NCBI GenBank assembly: GCA_902795715.1
Contig: CADBME010000232.1
Location: 1 to 5,126 of the forward strand
Origin: an uncultured Lachnospiraceae bacterium
GTDB lineage: Bacteria > Bacillota_A > Clostridia > Lachnospirales > Lachnospiraceae
Direction of reading: 5' to 3'
DNA length: 5,126 nt
In this document: positions 1 to 5,125 of the stretch, piece after piece
Layout of the letters: each line of letters opens with the position of its first letter
How positions within the stretch are numbered: the stretch's first letter is position 1
Notes under the pieces: generated by a model
Told to the model about the DNA's origin: nothing
The model's database searches: none
What the model saw: only the letters and a program-made list of their open reading frames with translations
Translations under genes and position numbers: made by a program

Positions 1-2
1 CC

Positions 3-524
3 CGGCACTTTGCTTTCAATTTCAAAAATGCCGGCTTCATGAGAGATGGAGTCGTCACTACCTGTGAAATCATTCCAGCCCATGAAAAAATCGTACCTCT
101 TATCTCAATTTTAGAAAAATGTGTTGATGAAAAGTATTATATTCCATCTGATAAAATGGACAAATGGGTATATCTGAAGGGCGCAAAAAAAATTGAACGT
201 ACTTCTAAATCCGGCCACACGTATACTTTCTCAGAAGGCCCTATTGCCTTCCCAGATCCGTTTGACCGACCGGGACGTACTATGCTGACTTCCGAAAGTA
301 CATTGAACCGCAGCACTCACATCGTTGCCGATCCGGGCTCAGGTCGTATAAGATTATTGACGCCTCTTGAAGTAGAGCGGATGCAGGGATTTGATGACAA
401 CTGGACAGGCAATACAAAGATGCCGGAACGGTTCCGTTATTTCTGTATGGGAAATGCTCTAGTTGTACCAATGATTACCCGAATGGGAAAAGTCCTTGAT
501 TATATTGTTTCTAACGAGTATTGA
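3..524 (+). CDS. DNA (cytosine-5) methyltransferase, C-terminal part (5' end outside window)
   Basis: This enzyme transfers a methyl group from S-adenosylmethionine to C5 of cytosine in a specific DNA site. Only its last 173 residues are here. The frame is open from base 3 and reads RHFAFNFKNAGFMRDG before the first ATG at 39, so that ATG is internal and not the true start. The variable target-recognition region covers roughly the first 100 residues. Motif IX follows (RLLTPLEVERMQGFDDNW, about 349-402) and then motif X (MGNALVVPMI, about 450-479), which completes the cofactor-binding fold. The catalytic PCQ and ENV motifs must lie upstream of the window. The gene ends in TGA and faces the nuclease genes tail to tail. 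Its neighbours are a Sau3AI-type GATC nuclease and Vsr, so it is probably the cognate GATC 5mC methyltransferase; that specificity is inferred from context. The family call is very secure. Confidence 0.95.
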   Translation, partial: RHFAFNFKNAGFMRDGVVTTCEIIPAHEKIVPLISILEKCVDEKYYIPSDKMDKWVYLKGAKKIERTSKSGHTYTFSEGPIAFPDPFDRPGRTMLTSESTLNRSTHIVADPGSGRIRLLTPLEVERMQGFDDNWTGNTKMPERFRYFCMGNALVVPMITRMGKVLDYIVSNEY

Positions 525-530
525 AATTGT

Positions 531-564
531 TAAGCTCCATGCTATATAGTCTGCATGGAGCTTA
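531..564. terminator. Perfect 12-bp hairpin after the methyltransferase gene, possible terminator
   Basis: TAAGCTCCATGC (531-542) and GCATGGAGCTTA (553-564) are perfect reverse complements around a 10-base loop, starting 7 bases after the methyltransferase stop. Position and symmetry suit a terminator between converging genes. Neither strand has a clean run of T after the stem: the + side continues ATAATATATT and the - side AACAATTTC. Efficiency as an intrinsic terminator is therefore doubtful, and it could instead stabilise the mRNA 3' end. Confidence 0.5.
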
Positions 565-599
565 TAATATATTACATATGGATATGCCCAGCTCTCTAA

Positions 600-854
600 A
601 TGCGGTGGGTAATATATCAATCTCAGCGGCAGGATGTCAATCCCCCACTGAAATATATGCTCTACGAGGATGAGAAGAAGGAGAATTTTGACTCTGAATT
701 ATGTCAACTTGCGCTGACCCGAATCCCGAGTCTAGTCTCGCAAGCGAGACTTGAATACCTTCCAATCGCAGTTTTATTTATATATGAAATGGGTACCTCT
801 CGATTTTATTCACCCATAATTTCGAAAAGACTCAGGACATCATCATGGCAATGA
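600..854 (+). CDS. Doubtful 84-codon ORF between the convergent genes
   Basis: This open frame begins at ATG 600 directly after an in-frame TAA (597-599) and encodes a mixed, slightly acidic peptide. It includes LKYMLYEDEKKENFDSEL, a hydrophobic patch YLPIAVLFIY, and a basic end. I do not recognise a family. There is no Shine-Dalgarno sequence before the ATG, the 3' end overlaps the last 49 bases of the AIPR gene on the other strand, and the tight palindrome at 734-751 lies inside it. It could be a degraded remnant of an earlier insertion, or a chance open frame. It is listed because it is the only open frame of any length in the 281-base gap between the methyltransferase and AIPR genes. Confidence 0.2.
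   Translation: MRWVIYQSQRQDVNPPLKYMLYEDEKKENFDSELCQLALTRIPSLVSQARLEYLPIAVLFIYEMGTSRFYSPIISKRLRTSSWQ
734..751. repeat. Tight inverted repeat 3' of the AIPR gene
   Basis: AGTCTCGC (734-741), AA, GCGAGACT (744-751) form a perfect 8-bp inverted repeat with a 2-base centre; as RNA it would fold as a 7-bp stem with a CAAG loop. It lies 55 bases past the AIPR stop on the - strand, so it may mark the 3' end of that transcript. No T tract follows on either strand. The half-site CGAGTCT recurs just upstream at 728-734. It could also be a recombination or protein-binding site. Confidence 0.4.
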
Positions 855-2608
855 TCCAGCATTTCTATATTCACGGGTGTCTTAATCATGTCATTGTATT
901 CCTTGCTTGGATTTTCCTTAACCCACTCATCATAATACTTCTTCAAGGTAAATCGATAGGTTTTTATAATCATCTCTAATTTAGCTTTATCCGACAAGAT
1001 GGGCACTATTTGTGAAGCGTCATTTTTGCATTCATATTTTGCAAAACAGTAAATCAAGAAAAACGGATTAGGGGTCTTTCCTTTATTTCCCGTTTCATTG
1101 ATTTTTTTCTCATGCTCAGCGCGTAAGTACAATAGATAAATGAATAAATAACACTTGTTCGTAACCTCTGGATTCCTTAAAAATTCTGTTACGGCCTTGT
1201 TTTGTTCACTATTCGCGACCAGTAATTTGCCTTTGTTCTGTACCGCATTGGTCGGGGTTGTAATAAATGACAAAATCACTTGCAGATACTTCTCAATAGG
1301 AACTATAAAGTCATTTGTCTTCTTAAGATGCTGTAGGCCAAATAATTCTAAGTACTCTTTATTCTTATCAAGAAGCGGGGTAGCTTTTCTATACATTTGA
1401 GTAAACGAATATTTATCACTTTGCTTTATGCATAGTAAAAAGCCGAACCAATCCATCTCTCTCTGGATACGACGAAATACCTCCTGTGATGCAATAAATG
1501 TCTTTTCATTGATAGCATTCTGCGAATTATTGTATGTAACAATATTTTTATATAGTGTATCTAGTTGATAATCTGATTGCTTTCTTGATGGAATTTTCAA
1601 GAAACGTGTCATTACATACGTCTCTTTGAATTCAGTTTCAAGAGTATCCGCAGGCAAGCTATTCAAGACTTCATATATTGAATTCACTGTTTGACAACCA
1701 TTAACAATCTGCGGATTAGTAACTTCAAATGATCGCATTCCCTTATCCTGCTTATCACTTGTCATGTCTTCCACAATAATCGTAATGCCGTTGTTATAAA
1801 AGAAAAAATTCTTACGGTCGGCTTTATCGCTTAAAGTCCTAATAATCTGTTTATTTACGTTTCCAGTGTTGCCTAGATATTCTCGAATATTTTCATCAAA
1901 CAAAGGATATCCGCACTTAATGGATTCCCTATACATTTCATATATAACCATAACAGGCGTAAGAACATATTTTGCATCGAGTGCTTGCGTGAGTTTATAA
2001 GCGTTATTATTAATCTGCAGTATTGTACCACGATTAATTGTCCTAATAGCAAAGCAAAAGCTCTTCTTATCTGTTATAGGCGCCATAAAATACTGTTCAT
2101 GAATATCCTTTAAAGAAAAGATTTTTGCTATGTAGCGGCTGCTATTATCAGCGTTGAATTTTGCAATGCTGTCTTGAATTATTTTCTCCTTTGGGCTCTC
2201 GTTAGTCACATATATATGGAAATGGACTCGAAAATCTTCATCTTCATTGAACTTGTTATAAATGTCCTGGAGTTCCTTTGAACGAGTATACGTACCTTTT
2301 TCTAAAGCCCCGATAGACCGTGTCAAAAAATCGTCCAGTATATAGCCTTTTGTAATCTGTGTTGTCGTGTAGAACTTGTTTTGTATCAAATACAAGTCTT
2401 TCAAGTCCTCATGCCATACAAAGCAATCAATGCCCTTATCATTATAGTCAGTGATATGTTCTTCGATGAGTTCTTCCTCAACGGAGAAAAGCTTATCCAA
2501 AACCCAGAAATTAAAAGCCCACTCGTTGTCTTTTATATGATTCATATTGGGATATTTTTCCTGATATTCACTTATATCTTCTAATATCTGTTTTCTAAAA
2601 TCTGACAA
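806..2608 (-). CDS. AIPR family protein (abortive phage infection), with Mrr-like nuclease signature
   Basis: This is a 600-residue member of the AIPR (abortive infection phage resistance) family. The family hallmark NPQIVNGCQT is at residues 299-308 or within one residue of that, preceded by the conserved block IREYLGN...VNKQIIRTLSDKADRKNFFFYNNGITI (about 241-277). Near the N-terminus, GID (D61) followed by LYLIQNKF (Q76-x-K78) matches the D...QxK pattern of Mrr-like PD-(D/E)XK nucleases, with acidic residues around E45-E50 as candidates for the upstream glutamate. AIPR proteins are thought to block phage spread in infected cells; the nuclease role is inferred from the motif. I chose the TTG start at 2608 because AGGGAGGT lies 5 bases upstream; the next ATG (residue 22) has no comparable site. 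No signal peptide or membrane segment is seen. It lies downstream of the Sau3AI-like gene, separated by 222 bases with its own likely promoter. Confidence 0.92.
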   Translation of the reverse strand: MSDFRKQILEDISEYQEKYPNMNHIKDNEWAFNFWVLDKLFSVEEELIEEHITDYNDKGIDCFVWHEDLKDLYLIQNKFYTTTQITKGYILDDFLTRSIGALEKGTYTRSKELQDIYNKFNEDEDFRVHFHIYVTNESPKEKIIQDSIAKFNADNSSRYIAKIFSLKDIHEQYFMAPITDKKSFCFAIRTINRGTILQINNNAYKLTQALDAKYVLTPVMVIYEMYRESIKCGYPLFDENIREYLGNTGNVNKQIIRTLSDKADRKNFFFYNNGITIIVEDMTSDKQDKGMRSFEVTNPQIVNGCQTVNSIYEVLNSLPADTLETEFKETYVMTRFLKIPSRKQSDYQLDTLYKNIVTYNNSQNAINEKTFIASQEVFRRIQREMDWFGFLLCIKQSDKYSFTQMYRKATPLLDKNKEYLELFGLQHLKKTNDFIVPIEKYLQVILSFITTPTNAVQNKGKLLVANSEQNKAVTEFLRNPEVTNKCYLFIYLLYLRAEHEKKINETGNKGKTPNPFFLIYCFAKYECKNDASQIVPILSDKAKLEMIIKTYRFTLKKYYDEWVKENPSKEYNDMIKTPVNIEMLDHCHDDVLSLFEIMGE

Positions 2609-2613
2609 AACCT

Positions 2614-2621
2614 ACCTCCCT
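2614..2621 (-). promoter_or_regulatory. Strong Shine-Dalgarno site fixing the TTG start of the AIPR gene
   Basis: The - strand reads AGGGAGGT, an almost complete match to the anti-Shine-Dalgarno sequence, with 5 bases before TTG (2608-2606). It is the best ribosome binding site in the window and decides the start codon. A strong site paired with a weak start codon suggests moderate but dependable translation. Confidence 0.8.
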
Positions 2622-2641
2622 TGTGTGACCGCATTACTAGC

Positions 2642-2670
2642 ATTATAAATCATAACAACATTTTTATAAA
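2642..2670 (-). promoter_or_regulatory. Putative sigma-A-type promoter for the AIPR gene
   Basis: On the - strand TATAAT (2642-2647) is preceded by a 17-base spacer and TTTATA (2665-2670) as a 4/6 match to the -35 box. Transcription would start near 2635, giving a short leader of about 27 bases. A second possible pair, TTGAAG (2685-2690) with TATAAA (2663-2668) and a 16-base spacer, overlaps it. The whole 2609-2830 gap is AT-rich and holds no ORF or clear terminator. This suggests the AIPR gene can be transcribed separately from vsr and the Sau3AI-like gene. Confidence 0.45.
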
Positions 2671-2830
2671 TACTACGAATCATACTTCAACTTCATCAAG
2701 TAATCACTAATTAAATTGATAACAGCATTATATTTCATTATCATTGCTTTTATCTTTGTAGTTATGCAAACACCTTCAATATACATTATTTTCCAATATC
2801 TGCGCCTTTCTATTACTGCCTATAAAGAAT

Positions 2831-3568
2831 TCAATCTTCTATCAGGCTTTCATCTAACTGAGATAGTATATATGTATTATTGAGCCAGAAGCAATGCTTC
2901 GGATACTGCCTTCCGTCTGGTAGCTCATCGGTATCTCTCACGTTCTGGGCATGTGGCCTTACATGACTCACACGATTCTCTGATGCTTTCGGTAAATTCG
3001 TTGTGTTGTGCCCATTGATTCGCCTGACCTGAAGTCCTTCACGCAGCACAGCACATGTTCTCTCCCACACTTCGCGCACATCATTTTCAAGATCATCAAT
3101 TGGAATGTTCCAAAACTGGCAGCCCTTTAAAATCAACATGTCATTTCTATCGAACTGGTATACAATGAACAAGAATCTCGTCTCACTCAAATACTCATGG
3201 AATGTTGATTCTTCCCAAGTTTCTTTGATGATTTCCTTATACTTCATCGCAGGGAACGACATGCTCTCTTTTATTTTGCCTGTATTCGTAAGGCGAATCG
3301 TTTTTAGTTGTATGCCTGCCTTTACGAATTCAGCTGCATTGTTCCCTTTGACGCCAAGCATTTTAAAGGCTAATATAGCCGTTACGTTCTTTGGCTTCTT
3401 ACCTGTATCTATCGAGAATTCCTTGCACAATTCGTCCACAGACTTGCCCTTGTACATATCAATCTTTAATCTGACATATTCTTCAAATGATTCTGGTGAC
3501 TCACCTTTGATTATAGACTCATATTTGGGTTTTCCCGGAACAATATAATTATTGAGAACATATGTCAT
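2831..3568 (-). CDS. C-terminal MutH-like (non-catalytic) fragment of the Sau3AI-like endonuclease
   Basis: This open frame of 245 codons starts at the ATG of SYMTYVL, 8 codons after the internal TGA and in the same frame as the upstream half. It covers the second MutH-like domain of the Sau3AI family. The segment FVKAGIQLKTIRL (residues 81-93) copies the GVELK strand of the active domain but has Q87 where the catalytic Glu should be, fitting a domain that binds DNA without cutting. No Shine-Dalgarno sequence precedes the ATG, so separate translation would depend on re-initiation after the TGA. It is probably not an independent gene but the rest of the interrupted one. Confidence 0.7.
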   Translation of the reverse strand: MTYVLNNYIVPGKPKYESIIKGESPESFEEYVRLKIDMYKGKSVDELCKEFSIDTGKKPKNVTAILAFKMLGVKGNNAAEFVKAGIQLKTIRLTNTGKIKESMSFPAMKYKEIIKETWEESTFHEYLSETRFLFIVYQFDRNDMLILKGCQFWNIPIDDLENDVREVWERTCAVLREGLQVRRINGHNTTNLPKASENRVSHVRPHAQNVRDTDELPDGRQYPKHCFWLNNTYILSQLDESLIED

Positions 3569-3592
3569 ATATGAATTCTTGAATGCAAATGC

Positions 3593-4258
3593 TCATGGCT
3601 TCGCCGGCATATCACTAAACGGTTGGCTGCGTCTGGCTTTCGAATCTGAAGCTTTTGTAGCCGCGCCTAAATATAATGTATCGCCCTCAGATAACTCATG
3701 TGCTTTACCTGCTTTGATTTTATCTATAATGACCTTAAAATCGTGTTTGATTATTGCCAAATCTTCTTGTGGCGGAGTGAACAATCTTGCATAGTTTATC
3801 CGATAGTCTAGTCTATTTGCTATTTCCTGTACATAAAGATAGTATACTAAGAGAATGAGTCTCGATTTGCTCCATAAATGGCTATTCTCAAACTCTTCTG
3901 CTATTACTTCGTCATAATTTATCATGGTAATGATGAGACGCTCTTTTGCGACCAAGCTACCATTTGATAATACTTTATATGGAGTGACCTTAAGCTCTAC
4001 TCCTGCTTCTGGAAAATCTGGTCGTGATTCATCATTAGCAGGATAATGGAAGAACCGTTCCTCAATAAGATTTCCCAGACCGCCCTTTTGTTTTTTATCT
4101 GCACGGGCAGCATTATAGATAGCGCTATCACGAATAATAATTCGCTTGCTTCTATCATCTTCATCACATATCTGTCGAAATGTCTTCCCAATAAGTTTCT
4201 GAGCATATTTCTCAATACTTAAGGGATTTGTTTTATCATATGCTTCATCATATTTCAT
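3593..4258 (-). CDS. N-terminal catalytic fragment of the Sau3AI-like endonuclease
   Basis: This 221-residue product is what would be made if the TGA acts as a stop. It contains the complete MutH-like catalytic domain: E66/E67 after KGGLGN, then D81-x6-E88-L-K90 in PDFPEAGVELKV, the DxnExK nuclease signature. It resembles E. coli MutH in size (about 229 residues) and layout, so it could fold on its own. In Sau3AI the second domain is required for full DNA binding and cleavage (family knowledge), so this piece alone is expected to be weak or inactive. The start is ATG 4258, overlapping the vsr stop. Confidence 0.8.
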   Translation of the reverse strand: MKYDEAYDKTNPLSIEKYAQKLIGKTFRQICDEDDRSKRIIIRDSAIYNAARADKKQKGGLGNLIEERFFHYPANDESRPDFPEAGVELKVTPYKVLSNGSLVAKERLIITMINYDEVIAEEFENSHLWSKSRLILLVYYLYVQEIANRLDYRINYARLFTPPQEDLAIIKHDFKVIIDKIKAGKAHELSEGDTLYLGAATKASDSKARRSQPFSDMPAKP

Positions 4259-4716
4259 CTATGCGCCACCTCACATTCCAACGACTCAAGAACTGCTTCT
4301 TCGACCGTTTTAACGCAGCTTTCGAGGTTATCTTCTATATCCTTCTCCCAAAAATGCAGTACGTGCCAACCCATAGCTACGAGCATTCGGTCCTTTTCCC
4401 GATCCCTTTCAATATTTTCAGCTATTTTTTTAGTCCAGTATTTAGGATTGTTGCCTTTTTCAAGTTTTCCATGTAGCTTATCCCAGTCTTTACCATGCCA
4501 GAATTCACTATCACAGAATATTGCAATCTTATGCTTTGTAAGTGCTATATCTGGAGAACCAGGTATCTTCTTATAATTTTTGCGATATCTGTAGCCCTTG
4601 TGCCAGAGCGCTTTCCTAAGACTGATTTCTATAGATGTGTCCTTTCCGGAAATGTGGCTCATTGTCTTTCTTCTATTCTCAGAGACATTAATAAATACAC
4701 GTTCTTCACTCTTCAT
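4255..4716 (-). CDS. vsr: Very short patch repair (Vsr) endonuclease
   Basis: Vsr nicks DNA 5' of a T:G mismatch produced when 5-methylcytosine deaminates, starting short-patch repair back to C:G. The 153-residue protein shows the family blocks in order: RRKTMSHISGKDTSIE (residues 15-30, with E30 matching E. coli E25), LPGSPD-like IPGSPDIAL (D56 matching catalytic D51), IFCDSEFWHG (F72, W73, H74 matching the F67, W68 wedge and H69), and NIERDREKD...GWHVLHFWEKDI. The four zinc ligands of E. coli Vsr are all replaced (E71, K76, W78, K125). ATG 4716 is chosen over M19 because RRKTM belongs to the conserved N-terminal block, although no good Shine-Dalgarno sequence precedes it. The stop overlaps the Sau3AI-like start (ATGA). 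Its presence supports a cytosine-C5 modification system at this locus. Confidence 0.93.
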   Translation of the reverse strand: MKSEERVFINVSENRRKTMSHISGKDTSIEISLRKALWHKGYRYRKNYKKIPGSPDIALTKHKIAIFCDSEFWHGKDWDKLHGKLEKGNNPKYWTKKIAENIERDREKDRMLVAMGWHVLHFWEKDIEDNLESCVKTVEEAVLESLECEVAHR

Positions 4717-4742
4717 AACGCATTAGCCATACCTGGTTTCAT
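4713..4742 (-). other. Possible 9-codon leader ORF overlapping the vsr start
   Basis: On the - strand, ATG at 4742 opens MKPGMANAL and stops at TGA 4713-4715, which overlaps the vsr ATG as ATGA. This is the same arrangement as at the vsr/Sau3AI-like junction. vsr has no clear ribosome binding site of its own, so coupling from a short leader is conceivable. The leader itself also lacks an obvious Shine-Dalgarno sequence, so it may be chance. Confidence 0.2.
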
Positions 4743-4813
4743 TAATAATTACTGGATATCATATTGTTTAACTATATACCTACAATAAGAGCAAGCGTCT
4801 ATTTGATTAACTC

Positions 4814-4824
4814 ATCAGTCTGAT
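4814..4824. repeat. Small palindrome just downstream of the predicted vsr promoter
   Basis: ATCAGTCTGAT is a 5+5 palindrome around a central T, at about +12 to +22 of the predicted transcript. The core CAGTCTG is shared with the palindrome at 4982-4994. It is a candidate operator, but short enough to occur by chance. Confidence 0.25.
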
Positions 4825-4842
4825 ACACACTCTTTTTGCACT

Positions 4843-4873
4843 ATTATATCAAAACATCTTATTAATAGAGCAA
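4843..4873 (-). promoter_or_regulatory. Putative extended -10 promoter for the vsr/Sau3AI-like operon
   Basis: The - strand reads TGATATAAT (4843-4851), a perfect TATAAT with the TGn extension, and TTGCTC (4868-4873) at a long 19-base spacing as a weak -35. An extended -10 does not need a good -35. Transcription would start near 4836, leaving a leader of about 120 bases before vsr. A small palindrome (4814-4824) lies just inside the transcript start and could be an operator. Confidence 0.5.
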
Positions 4874-4896
4874 GACCACAGATTTTCTGTAGTCTT
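4872..4896. repeat. Imperfect 11-bp stem-loop upstream of the vsr promoter
   Basis: AAGACCACAGA and TCTGTAGTCTT flank a 3-base centre. The single mismatch becomes a G-U pair if read as - strand RNA. It may be the terminator or transcript end of whatever gene lies to the right, but no T tract follows on either strand. Confidence 0.35.
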
Positions 4897-4981
4897 CAGC
4901 GGATGGGATTAAATACATCAGATATGAAAGGGCACCCTCATCTCTGTTGACCATACTATTTTACTACACATGCTGCCATTA

Positions 4982-4994
4982 ATACAGTCTGTAT
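4982..4994. repeat. Palindrome ATACAG-T-CTGTAT
   Basis: A perfect 6+6 inverted repeat around a central T, in the non-coding stretch between the predicted right-edge gene and the vsr promoter. It is typical in size for a dimeric repressor site and shares CAGTCTG with 4814-4824. No regulator gene is visible in the window. The remainder of 4717-5032 has no recognisable gene apart from the leader, promoter and repeats listed. Confidence 0.3.
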
Positions 4995-5032
4995 GGTGGG
5001 GGCGTTTGCTTCGACGAGAATCTAATTAACAT

Positions 5033-5125
5033 CTAATTGACTTTGGCAAATTCTTTTAGCCCTCCCAAGATGTCCCTCGTATATATAACTGTACGGGCCA
5101 AAGAAAGCCCCTTAAAAAAGAAAAT
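5033..5125 (-). CDS. Possible 3' end of an unidentified gene entering from the right
   Basis: On the - strand a frame is open from the window edge to TAG at 5033-5035 and gives 30 residues, including GLSLARTVIYTRDILGGLKEF, which is protein-like in composition. The other - strand frame starting at the last base closes within a few codons. The fragment is too short to assign a family and could be chance. If real, it lies upstream of vsr in the same orientation with a gap of about 316 bases. Confidence 0.3.
   Translation of the reverse strand: MFFFKGLSLARTVIYTRDILGGLKEFAKVN

Larger units (their letters stand above)
2831..4258 (-). pseudogene. Sau3AI/MutH-type GATC restriction endonuclease, interrupted by an in-frame TGA
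   Basis: Read through one internal stop, this is a 475-codon gene, close to the size of Sau3AI-family type II endonucleases, which cut at GATC and carry two tandem MutH-like domains. The N-terminal domain has the MutH active site: KGGLGNLIEE (E66 or E67) then PDFPEAGVELK with D81, E88 and K90. The second domain is the allosteric or DNA-binding copy. Codon 222 is TGA (3593-3595), placed between PAKP and AFAFKNSYM; both sides are in the same frame, so there is no frameshift. One base (CGA to TGA) would explain it, arginine being a plausible ancestral residue. The start ATG overlaps the vsr stop as ATGA, so translation is coupled. Loss of the second domain should disable or weaken the enzyme. 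A split two-subunit enzyme or a sequencing error remain alternatives. Confidence 0.85.

Noticed and set aside
1155..1400. 81-codon + strand ORF opposite the AIPR gene
   Set aside because: It lies inside the AIPR coding frame on the other strand, with no start signal and no recognisable protein.
3105..3548. 147-codon + strand ORF opposite the Sau3AI-like C-terminal half
   Set aside because: It lies wholly antisense to a recognised protein domain, has no ribosome site and reads as a shadow of the real frame.
3593..3595. TGA read as a sense codon (alternative code or selenocysteine)
   Set aside because: TGA is the natural stop of vsr (4255-4257) and of the methyltransferase (522-524), and tryptophan is TGG elsewhere, so a reassigned code does not fit. 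The flanking protein gives no reason for selenocysteine.
3997..4215. 72-codon - strand ORF within the Sau3AI-like N-terminal half
   Set aside because: It is out of frame with the catalytic domain, whose DxnExK motif clearly defines the true frame.
4495..4788. 97-codon + strand ORF opposite vsr
   Set aside because: It is antisense to conserved Vsr motifs, and its length is explained by the AT-rich shadow of that gene.
5094..5109. GGGC...GCCC stem near the right edge as a terminator
   Set aside because: The stem is only about 4 bp, has an 8-base loop and is not followed by T residues on either strand.
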